From contig DDVW01000005.1 in NCBI GenBank assembly GCA_002345545.1, positions 53,641 through 66,160 on the forward strand: a stretch of 12,520 nucleotides of DNA. Direction: 5' to 3'. Below, one piece after another: positions 1 through 6,311 of the stretch. The stretch's first letter is position 1. Every line of letters begins with the position of its first letter. Source of the DNA: Stenotrophomonas sp. UBA2302 (lineage in GTDB: Bacteria; Pseudomonadota; Gammaproteobacteria; Xanthomonadales; Xanthomonadaceae). The translations under genes and the position numbers were made by a program. The notes beneath the pieces are model-generated. The model saw only the letters and a program-made list of their open reading frames with translations, was not told the DNA's origin and did no database searches.

Positions 1-635
1 ATGCCGTAGTCCTTCAGCGCGGCCTCGTAGCCGGCATAGCGCTCGCCACTGGAACGGTGCTGGGTATCCCCCCAGAGGAAGCCGATGCGCTGGTGGCCCA
101 GCTGGATCAGGTGTTCGGTGATCTCGTAGGCGGCATCGCGGTCATCGACGAACACGCACGCGCCGTCGCCCGGATCCTCGGTGGCGGCGATGATGCGCAC
201 CGTCTTGATGCCGCGCGCATTGAGCGCGGCCACCAGCTCCGGCCGCTCGGACATCGGCGCGGTCAGCACCAGCCCGGCCAGGCGCGAACGCTGCACCCAG
301 TCGGCCAGCTCTTCGGCCAGCATCGGTGAGGTCGAGTCACACGGATGGATCTGCAGGCCGAAACCGGTTTCACGGCACGCAGACAGCACACCGTTCTGCA
401 CACCGATGATGTGATACGGATTGGGGTTGTCGTACACCAGCCCGATCACGAAGGTGGTGTTGCTGCGCAGGTTGCGGGCGGCCGGATCCGGCTCGTAATC
501 CAGCTCGGCCACGGCGCGCAGCACCCGCGCACGGGTGGCCTGCATCACCGATGGTTCATTGTTGATGACGCGTGACACGGTCTTCAGAGAGACTTTCGCG
601 CGCTCGGCGACATCCTTGATGGTGGGTCTACGCAT
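1..635 (-). CDS. nagR: LacI-family transcriptional repressor, NagR-like (3' end outside window)
   Basis: About 211 codons are visible; the gene runs off the left edge, so roughly the last third of a normal 330-350 aa LacI protein is missing. The N-terminus aligns residue for residue with E. coli LacI: helix-turn-helix at residues 5-25 (TIKDVAERAKVSLKTVSRVI), base-contacting positions Leu17, Lys18 and Arg22, and hinge leucine Leu56. The periplasmic-binding-protein-like effector domain starts near residue 60 (FVIGLVYDNPNPYH). The ATG at 635 is preferred because GGGAA lies six bases upstream and it gives the usual short N-terminus; an in-frame ATG at 668 would add 11 residues. It follows the transporter gene by 43 bp on the same strand, so the two are probably cotranscribed and autoregulated through the operators at 2023-2067. 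In Xanthomonas campestris the LacI-type NagR controls GlcNAc genes, nagP and two kinases included. I infer the same role here, with a GlcNAc-derived inducer. Confidence 0.88.
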   Translation of the reverse strand, partial: MRRPTIKDVAERAKVSLKTVSRVINNEPSVMQATRARVLRAVAELDYEPDPAARNLRSNTTFVIGLVYDNPNPYHIIGVQNGVLSACRETGFGLQIHPCDSTSPMLAEELADWVQRSRLAGLVLTAPMSERPELVAALNARGIKTVRIIAATEDPGDGACVFVDDRDAAYEITEHLIQLGHQRIGFLWGDTQHRSSGERYAGYEAALKDYG

Positions 636-678
636 TACAGGTTCCCGCGTTGGCTCGATGACCGCCATGATGCTCGAT

Positions 679-1968
679 TCAGCTGCCACGTGCCTTGCCC
701 ACGTTGTGCCCGACGGTACCGAAATACAGGATGTACAGGTAGCAGGGGATCATCAGCGCAGCGAACACCAGCTGGAAATGCTCCGGGTAGGCATGCTTGA
801 GCAGGGCGAAGGCCTGCGGGATGATCGCGCCGCCGGCGATACCCATCACCAGCAGTGCCGAACCGGTCTGGGTGAAGCGCCCCAGGCCACGGATCGCCAG
901 CGGAAAGATCGCCGGCCACATCATCGCGTTGGCGAAGCCCAGCGCAGCCACGAAGCCCACCGATACATAGCCATGGGTGAAGAACGCACCCAGCGTGAAC
1001 AGCACGCCCAGCGTCGCGGAAATCGCCAGGTACTTTTCCTGCGAGATGAAGCGCGGGATCAGCACCAGCCCGACCACATAACCCACCAGCATCGCGAACA
1101 GGGTGTAGGAGGTGAACAGCTTGGTGCTGTCCAGCGGCAGGCCGAAGGCGTTGCCATAGGTGCCGATGGCATCACCGGCCATCACTTCCACACCCACATA
1201 GACGAACAGGCAGAACACACCCAGCCACAGGTGCGGGAACTGGAAAATGCTGCGGCGGTCGTCCTTCGCGCCATTGCTGCCGGCATTGGCCTCATCGGCA
1301 CGGATTTCCGGCAGCGGCGAAAACAGCACGCCGACCGCAACCAGCAGCAGCACGCCCGCGATCGCCATGTACGGCGTGTGGATCTTGGCCGCGAAGGCGT
1401 TGAGCAGTTCGCTCTTGGTCACCACATCGGCCGCCTGCACCTGGGTTTCCAGGTCGCCGATGCCGTGCAGCACGAAGGTGCCGATCACCACCGGTGCCAG
1501 CATGCCGGCGATCTTGTTGCAGATGCCCATCAGCGCGATGCGCTGCGCGGCACCTTCGATCGGACCGAGGATGCTGATGTACGGGTTGACCGCGGTCTGC
1601 AGCAGCGCCATGCCGCCACCGATCACGAACAGGCCGCCCAGCGCGCCACCGAACCAGCGACGGGTGGCGAATTCACCGAACGCCATCGCGCCGACCGCCA
1701 TCACCGCCAGGCTCAACGCCAGGCCTTTCTTCATGCCGGTGCGGTTGAGGATGAACGAGGCCGGCAGTGCCAGGAAGAAGTACGACAGGTAGAACACCAT
1801 CAGTACCAGGAACGCCGAGACCTCGCTCACGTCGAAGGCCAGCTTGACGAAGGTGATCAGCGGACCGTTGATCCAGGTGCAGAAGCCGATGATGAAGAAC
1901 AGCACGCCGACGATGGCGATCGAGGACGCCATGCCGGTACGCGGCGTGGAAGCGGGAACAGCGGACAT
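679..1968 (-). CDS. nagP: Inner-membrane GlcNAc transporter, NagP-like (FHS/FucP family MFS)
   Basis: A 429-residue, very hydrophobic protein with about 12 membrane segments in two halves. A charged cytoplasmic loop near residues 219-243 (LPEIRADEANAGSNGAKDD) separates the halves. The first segment (FFIIGFCTWINGPLI, about 24-38) and QTAVNPYISILGP (124-136) are typical of the fucose/glucose/galactose:H+ symporter family that includes FucP, GluP and NagP. The ATG at 1968 is chosen because AGGAG sits seven bases upstream; a longer frame from 2037 would add 23 non-hydrophobic, Arg-rich residues. The expected role is proton-coupled GlcNAc uptake from the periplasm. Its partner genes (LacI regulator downstream, two sugar kinases, hexosaminidase) support GlcNAc over glucose or fucose, but substrate cannot be read from sequence alone. 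Transcription probably starts near 2032 from a promoter overlapped by two operators. Confidence 0.88.
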   Translation of the reverse strand: MSAVPASTPRTGMASSIAIVGVLFFIIGFCTWINGPLITFVKLAFDVSEVSAFLVLMVFYLSYFFLALPASFILNRTGMKKGLALSLAVMAVGAMAFGEFATRRWFGGALGGLFVIGGGMALLQTAVNPYISILGPIEGAAQRIALMGICNKIAGMLAPVVIGTFVLHGIGDLETQVQAADVVTKSELLNAFAAKIHTPYMAIAGVLLLVAVGVLFSPLPEIRADEANAGSNGAKDDRRSIFQFPHLWLGVFCLFVYVGVEVMAGDAIGTYGNAFGLPLDSTKLFTSYTLFAMLVGYVVGLVLIPRFISQEKYLAISATLGVLFTLGAFFTHGYVSVGFVAALGFANAMMWPAIFPLAIRGLGRFTQTGSALLVMGIAGGAIIPQAFALLKHAYPEHFQLVFAALMIPCYLYILYFGTVGHNVGKARGS

Positions 1969-2022
1969 GGGAAAGCTCCTGCAGATGCGGGAGACGGTGC
2001 GGACCGTCCAGCGATTACGTGG

Positions 2023-2036
2023 GAACAACGTTGTCA
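2023..2036. promoter_or_regulatory. Putative NagR operator, nagP proximal site
   Basis: GAACAACGTTGTCA. The right half and centre (ACAACG-TTGTCA) match the TGACA-wCGw-TGTCA pattern found before both kinases, while the first two bases of the left half deviate. It lies over the predicted nagP transcription start, 31 bp centre to centre from the next operator, close to three helical turns. Confidence 0.55.
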
Positions 2037-2038
2037 CA

Positions 2039-2068
2039 TTTATTGTTTGTTGCTGACACGTTTGTCAA
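2039..2068 (-). promoter_or_regulatory. Putative nagP-nagR promoter
   Basis: On the minus strand a perfect -35 hexamer TTGACA (2068-2063) is followed after 18 bases by AATAAA (2044-2039), which matches four of six -10 consensus positions. Transcription would begin near 2031-2033, about 65 bp before the nagP start. The -35 lies within one operator and the other operator covers the expected start point, a standard repressor arrangement. Prediction by eye only. Confidence 0.55.
2054..2067. promoter_or_regulatory. Putative NagR operator, nagP distal site
   Basis: TGACA-CGTT-TGTCA, an inverted repeat with perfect five-base arms. The central CG is shifted one base relative to the kinase operators. 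It overlaps the predicted nagP -35 hexamer, so a bound repressor would block RNA polymerase. Confidence 0.6.
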
Positions 2069-2253
2069 CAACGTGCCGCTGCGGCACTGCCACTGCGGCC
2101 ACCCTTGGATCTTCCGCAAGCCTTTGCAAGCCTGAGTTTCATCCGCGACAGGAGCATTCCAGCGGGTTGAAGCTATCTGATGCAACAATTCATGCACCGG
2201 CGGTATTTGCGCCGGGCACGCTGCAATGCAGCATCAAAACTTGTAATTATTCG

Positions 2254-2283
2254 TTGACATCGTTGTCAAAGCGACTACAGACT
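2254..2283 (+). promoter_or_regulatory. Putative NagR operator and promoter for kinase 1
   Basis: TTGACA-TCGT-TGTCAA (2254-2269) is a perfect six-base-arm inverted repeat whose left arm is also a consensus -35. The possible -10 is poor (CAGACT at 2278, 18 bases on; TACAGA at 2276 is an alternative). The core 14-mer is identical to that before kinase 2 (8853-8866). It ends 67 bp before the kinase start, against 64 bp in the second copy. Confidence 0.65.
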
Positions 2284-2335
2284 CGGCCCCGAAATTCGCC
2301 CGCTTGGGCACCTCCTCCGCGACAAGGGAATCCGA

Positions 2336-3370
2336 GTGACTGCTGCTGTCCCCCCACCACAGAGCGCCCATCCTGACTCCGCTCACCGGCCATTCTTCGC
2401 TGCGGATGTCGGCGGTACGCATGTGCGTGTCGGCCTGATCCAGGCCGGCAGCGGCGAGCGGCCGGCCATCGACGTCCTGTCCTACCGCAAGTACCGCTGC
2501 GCCGACCATTCGGGCCTGGACGCGATCCTTGCCGACTTCGCCAGCCACACTGCGCCGGTCGAGGACTGCGTCATCGCCACCGCCGGCTATGCAATGGACG
2601 ACGGCACGGTGATTTCAGCCAACCTTCCCTGGCCGCTGTCCTCGGAAAACATCCGCACCCGGCTCGGCTTCCGGAGCGTGCATCTGGTCAACGACTTCGA
2701 GGCCGTCGCGCATGCGGCCGCCCACATCGATGACAGCCAGGTGCTGCAGCTGACCGGACCATCGCACGCCACGCGCGGCCCCATGCTGGTCATCGGCCCG
2801 GGCACCGGCCTTGGTGCCGCGGTCTGGATTCCACTGGACAACGGTTCGGTGGTACTGGCCACCGAAGCCGGCCAGGCCTCACTGGCGGCGACCACGGAGT
2901 TGGAGATGGCAGTGCTGCAGCAGATGCTGCGCAGCCGCCCGCACGTTTCCATCGAACAGGCGCTGTCCGGCCCGGGCCTGCTCAACCTCTACAACGCCCT
3001 GTGCGCCATCCGCGAGGTCGCGCCGGCGCATCCCACGCCTGACGCGGTCAGCGCCGCCGCCTGTGACGGCAGCGACCCGCTGGCGATCGAAACCCTGCAG
3101 CTGTTCTGCGGAATCCTGGGTTCGACCATCGGCGACATGGCCCTGCTGTATGGCGTGCAGGGCGGCGTGTACCTGGCCGGCGGCATCCTGCCGAAGATCA
3201 GTCAATTTCTTTTGAACAGCAGCTTCGTCGAGCGGTTCCTCAACAAGGGACCGATGGGCAAGGCGCTGCAAAGCATTCCCGTGAAGCTGGTAGAGCACGG
3301 GCAACTGGGCGTCATCGGGGCGGCCAGTTGGTATCTGGAAAAGTCGGCCAAGCAAGCCTTCGCGAAATAA
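2336..3370 (+). CDS. nagK: Glucokinase-family GlcNAc kinase, NagK-II type (copy 1)
   Basis: 344 residues, cytoplasmic, ROK-unrelated glucokinase (Glk) family. Visible in order: phosphate-binding ADVGGTHVRVG (22-32), VNDFEAVAHA with Asn119 and catalytic base Asp120, the second phosphate/adenosine loop GPGTGLGAA, TEAGQ with Glu177 and Gln180, EQALSGPGLLNLYNAL with Glu207, and the C-terminal LAGGILPKI segment. These residues sit exactly 20 positions beyond E. coli Glk N99, D100, E157, H160 and E187, so the only changed sugar contact is His to Gln. Expected reaction: GlcNAc plus ATP to GlcNAc-6-phosphate; X. campestris phosphorylates GlcNAc with two kinases of this family. The start is GTG with AGGGA six bases upstream, and no ATG lies between it and the conserved domain. 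It is followed after 78 bp by receptor 1 and probably cotranscribed with it. Glucose kinase activity is not excluded. Confidence 0.88.
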   Translation: MTAAVPPPQSAHPDSAHRPFFAADVGGTHVRVGLIQAGSGERPAIDVLSYRKYRCADHSGLDAILADFASHTAPVEDCVIATAGYAMDDGTVISANLPWPLSSENIRTRLGFRSVHLVNDFEAVAHAAAHIDDSQVLQLTGPSHATRGPMLVIGPGTGLGAAVWIPLDNGSVVLATEAGQASLAATTELEMAVLQQMLRSRPHVSIEQALSGPGLLNLYNALCAIREVAPAHPTPDAVSAAACDGSDPLAIETLQLFCGILGSTIGDMALLYGVQGGVYLAGGILPKISQFLLNSSFVERFLNKGPMGKALQSIPVKLVEHGQLGVIGAASWYLEKSAKQAFAK

Positions 3371-3407
3371 GCAACAGATCCACCAGCAACACCCGTAGTA
3401 GTAACGC

Positions 3408-3421
3408 GGCACATCCGTGCC
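3408..3421 (+). other. Small hairpin in kinase 1-receptor 1 spacer
   Basis: GGCAC-ATCC-GTGCC, a perfect five-base stem with a four-base loop and no T tract, so not a terminator. The spacer before receptor 2 has a comparable small inverted repeat (CCGTG-T-CACGG, 9973-9983). Role unknown; it could be an mRNA processing or stability element, or chance in GC-rich DNA. Confidence 0.3.
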
Positions 3422-3430
3422 ATTCCACCG

Positions 3431-3451
3431 ATGTTGAGGAGAGACAACATG
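3431..3451 (+). promoter_or_regulatory. Start-codon hairpin of receptor 1 with Shine-Dalgarno in the loop
   Basis: ATGTTG (3431-3436) and CAACAT (3445-3450) are perfect reverse complements enclosing the loop AGGAGAGA (3437-3444), which carries the Shine-Dalgarno core. The right arm includes the A and T of the start codon at 3449-3451. The equivalent site before receptor 2 has the same loop and a compensated stem change. The left arm is also an in-frame ATG six codons upstream, but that ATG has no ribosome binding site. Confidence 0.5.
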
Positions 3452-6106
3452 CACCGCAAGACCCTGCTTTCTGCAGCGATCGTCAGCTGCCTTGCCTTCA
3501 GCGCCCACGCGCAGGAAGCCCCCCAGTCCGCCACGGACCTGGACACCGTCACCGTCACCGGTATCCGCGGCTCGATGGAAAAGTCGCTGGATACCAAGCG
3601 CGAATCCAATGCACGCGTTGAAGTGGTCACCGCCGAAGACGTGGGCAAGCTGCCGGCACACAACGTCGCCGACACCCTGCAGCGCCTGCCGGGCGTGAAC
3701 ATCAGCTCGTCCTCGGCCGACGAAGGCGGCTTCGACGAAGCCGACCGCGTCAGCCTGCGCGGCACCAGCCCGAGCCTGACCCAGACCCTGATCAACGGCC
3801 ACAGCGTCGGCTCGGCCGACTGGTTCGTGCTCAGCCAGGGGAGCAACGTCGGTCGCAGCGTCAGCTACACCCTGCTGCCGTCGGAACTGGTCAGCTCGGT
3901 GGAAGTGAACAAGTCCTCGCAGGCCAAGTTGCAGGACGGCGGCACCACCGGCACCGTCAACATCGTCACCCGCAAGCCGCTGGAATTCTCCAAGCAGATC
4001 ACCGCCGAGGCTTCGGTCGGCATGGTGCGTTCGGACCAGGCCAAGTCCAATGACCCGCAGCTGGCAGGCCTGTTCAACTACAAGAACGAGGACAGCACCT
4101 TCGGCGTGATGGTGCAGGCATTCAGCCAGAAGCGCGAGCTGCGCCGCGAAGCGCAGGAACTCCCGGCCGGCTTTGCCCAGATCGGCGCCAATTCCGCCGC
4201 TGCACAGAGCAACCCGGATCTGGCCGGTGTCTATGTTCCGGCACTGTTGGGTTCGACCCTGTTCGAACAGACCCGCGAGCGTAAAGGCGGTCTGATCGGC
4301 CTGCAGTTCAAGCCGGCCGACAACCTGACGCTGGGCCTGGAAGGCTTCAGCTCGAAAATGGATGCCAACAACTACAACCGCAACTTCATGTTGTGGGGCT
4401 CGAGCTTCGCCAACAACCAGGCTCCGGACGCCGGCTATGTGATCAAGGACGGCGTGTTGACCGACGCTACCTACACCGGCAAGCCAGGCACGGACTACGC
4501 GGTGTACGACATGATCTACCGCGAAGCCACCGCCAAGAGCAGCTATGTCACGCTTGATGCCGATTGGCAGATCAATGACAGCCTTGGGGCAAAGTTCCAG
4601 GCCGGCAGCACCAAGGGTACCGGCTCGACTCCGCGCCAGTTCATCGCCGAAGTCACCGTCGGCAGCGGCGGTGGTGCCAGCTGGACCACCCACGGCAACA
4701 GCTCGCCGGTGGACTGGAACGTGGGCGGCGACCTCAGCCCGGCCGGCGTGACCAGCTTCGGCACCTGGGGCAACCAGGAAGTGACCGCCGAGGACAAGGA
4801 AAAGTGGTTCACGGCCGACTTCAACCAGTACTTCGACTCCGGCAGCCTGAATTCGATCGACTTCGGTATCCGCTACGCCGACCACAAGCGTGAAGCCCAG
4901 TCGCCGGAAGGTGCGAGCCCTGGCGATATCTGGTCCTCCCTCAAGGATGGTGCAGTCGCCAACTATCCCGGCGGCTTTGCCGGTGGCATCGGCGGCAACT
5001 TCCCGCGCAACCTGTGGTACTTCACCCCCGGCGCACTGAAAGACGCGATTCTGGGCAACTCGGAATGGCTGTCCAACAATGACGGCCCGACCGGCCGCCA
5101 CAACTACGGTGCCGAGTGGAAGGTCGCCGAGAAGAACTTTGCCGGCTACGTGCAGGCCAACTTCAGCGGCGACCGCTGGAGCGGCAACGTCGGCCTGCGT
5201 TACGTCAACATCGACCAGGACATCAACACCTACCAGGCCGTCACCGATGCCGCCAACGCGGATGTGAGCAGCTTGTTCGGCCAGTGGAAGGCGCTTTCCT
5301 ACAACAACAAGCACAAGCGCATCCTGCCCAGCGCGAACCTCAAGTTCGACATGGCCGACGACCTGGTGTTCCGTTTCGCCGCCTCGCAGACCCAGACTCT
5401 GCCGGACTTCTCGGCACTGGGTGCTTCGTCCTGGGGCTCGGACCTGAGCCGCACCGGTGGTGGTGGCAATCCGAATCTGAACCCGGTGCTGTCCACCAAC
5501 TTCGACGCCAATCTCGAGTGGTACTTCATGCCGCGCGGCCTGTTGTCGGTTGGTGCGTACTCGATGAACCTGAAAGACTACGTGGCCTTCGGCACCGAAA
5601 CCCAGATGCTGTTCAGCGAGCTGACAAACCAGCTGGAAGCCTACGAGGTCGCCGTGCCGGTCAACTCCAACGGCAAGGTCACCGGTGTGGAAGTGGCGTA
5701 CGAGCAGCCGATCGGTGACAACTTCGGCATCAACGCCAACTACACCTACGCCGACGGCAGCACCTCGCACGTATGGGAAGACGGCAGCAACAACCTGCTG
5801 GGTACCTCGAAGAACACCTACAACGTGGGTGGCTACTTTGAAAATGACACCTTCGGTGCCCGTGTCAGCTACACCTACCGTTCGCAGTTCCTGATCGGCC
5901 TGAAGGGCGCCAGCCCTTACTATCAGGACGAGTTCGGCACCCTGTCGCTGTCACTGAGCTACAAGGCCACCGACTGGATGAGCGTCACCTTCGATGCCCT
6001 GAACCTCAACAACCCGACCCTCAAGTACTACCAGAGCACGGCTATTCCCAGCGCGTTCTACGAGAACGGTCGCCAGTACTACCTGAACTTCCGCTTCAAG
6101 TACTGA
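3449..6106 (+). CDS. TonB-dependent outer-membrane receptor 1 (TonB-Xanth-Caul type)
   Basis: 885 residues. Signal peptide 1-21 (MHRKTLLSAAIVSCLAFSAHA, cut before Gln22), TonB box region DTVTVTG at 32-38, plug domain about 52-178 (EVVTAEDVGKLPAHNVADTL, TLINGHSV, VEVNKSSQAKLQDGG, GTVNIVTRKPL), then a 22-strand-type barrel ending in aromatic NFRFKY. The GGGGNPNLNPV motif late in the barrel is typical of this receptor subfamily in Xanthomonadales and Caulobacterales. Expected role: TonB-ExbBD-driven import of a carbohydrate across the outer membrane. The setting suggests chito-oligosaccharides, but receptor specificity is not readable here. In X. campestris the NagR regulon includes four TonB-dependent transporters. 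The start at 3449 is chosen for GAGGAGA just upstream and a clean signal peptide; the in-frame ATG at 3431 would prepend MLRRDN. No cysteine is visible in the mature protein. It lies 78 bp after kinase 1 and ends before a strong terminator. Confidence 0.9.
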   Translation: MHRKTLLSAAIVSCLAFSAHAQEAPQSATDLDTVTVTGIRGSMEKSLDTKRESNARVEVVTAEDVGKLPAHNVADTLQRLPGVNISSSSADEGGFDEADRVSLRGTSPSLTQTLINGHSVGSADWFVLSQGSNVGRSVSYTLLPSELVSSVEVNKSSQAKLQDGGTTGTVNIVTRKPLEFSKQITAEASVGMVRSDQAKSNDPQLAGLFNYKNEDSTFGVMVQAFSQKRELRREAQELPAGFAQIGANSAAAQSNPDLAGVYVPALLGSTLFEQTRERKGGLIGLQFKPADNLTLGLEGFSSKMDANNYNRNFMLWGSSFANNQAPDAGYVIKDGVLTDATYTGKPGTDYAVYDMIYREATAKSSYVTLDADWQINDSLGAKFQAGSTKGTGSTPRQFIAEVTVGSGGGASWTTHGNSSPVDWNVGGDLSPAGVTSFGTWGNQEVTAEDKEKWFTADFNQYFDSGSLNSIDFGIRYADHKREAQSPEGASPGDIWSSLKDGAVANYPGGFAGGIGGNFPRNLWYFTPGALKDAILGNSEWLSNNDGPTGRHNYGAEWKVAEKNFAGYVQANFSGDRWSGNVGLRYVNIDQDINTYQAVTDAANADVSSLFGQWKALSYNNKHKRILPSANLKFDMADDLVFRFAASQTQTLPDFSALGASSWGSDLSRTGGGGNPNLNPVLSTNFDANLEWYFMPRGLLSVGAYSMNLKDYVAFGTETQMLFSELTNQLEAYEVAVPVNSNGKVTGVEVAYEQPIGDNFGINANYTYADGSTSHVWEDGSNNLLGTSKNTYNVGGYFENDTFGARVSYTYRSQFLIGLKGASPYYQDEFGTLSLSLSYKATDWMSVTFDALNLNNPTLKYYQSTAIPSAFYENGRQYYLNFRFKY

Positions 6107-6143
6107 TCCATCCCGGCACGCAACATCGCCGGATAGCGTGATG

Positions 6144-6182
6144 CGCCGGGCCTGGATCATTCCGGGCCCGGCGTTTTCTTTT
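6144..6182 (+). terminator. Rho-independent terminator after receptor 1
   Basis: Stem CGCCGGGCC (6144-6152) with GGCCCGGCG (6165-6173), extended inward by four more pairs (one T-G wobble) to a TCAT loop at 6157-6160. This gives 13 pairs followed by TTTTCTTTT. It begins 38 bp after the receptor stop and should separate the kinase 1-receptor 1 unit from the hexosaminidase gene. Confidence 0.9.
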
Positions 6183-6190
6183 CAATGGCA

Positions 6191-6207
6191 GCGGACAACA
6201 GGTCCGC
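6191..6207. repeat. Inverted repeat upstream of the hexosaminidase
   Basis: GCGGAC-AACAG-GTCCGC, perfect six-base arms with a five-base gap, in the 130 bp between the terminator and the hexosaminidase start. It does not match the TGACA-N4-TGTCA operator. It could be a site for another regulator or a chance GC-rich palindrome. Confidence 0.3.
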
Positions 6208-6311
6208 GGTCCATTCCGAAAGCGGTTTGCCGGACACACGGGCACGCGCCCGCACTACCATCGGACACCGCCATTTCTTCGCAACACGAACCAAAACCGG
6301 AGCTCCGCCCC

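Larger units (their letters stand above)
1969..2335. promoter_or_regulatory. Divergent control region between nagP and kinase 1
   Basis: This 367-bp gap has no convincing gene. It holds the nagP promoter with two operators (2023-2068), the kinase 1 operator and promoter (2254-2283), and two other perfect inverted repeats: GTGCCG-CTG-CGGCAC (2073-2087) and GCTGCA-A-TGCAGC (2220-2232). The region next to the kinase operator (2235-2255) is AT-rich. The two transcription units point away from each other, and the operator sets are about 200 bp apart. Confidence 0.8.

Noticed and set aside
535..2376. 613-codon open frame on the plus strand opposite nagP
   Set aside because: Shadow frame with a Gln/His/Arg-rich translation; it runs through the divergent promoter region into the start of kinase 1 in another frame.
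2879..5770. 963-codon open frame on the minus strand opposite kinase 1 and receptor 1
   Set aside because: It is a shadow of high-GC coding DNA: low-complexity Val/Gly/Ala/Arg-rich translation, no recognisable domain, and it spans two strongly supported genes on the other strand.
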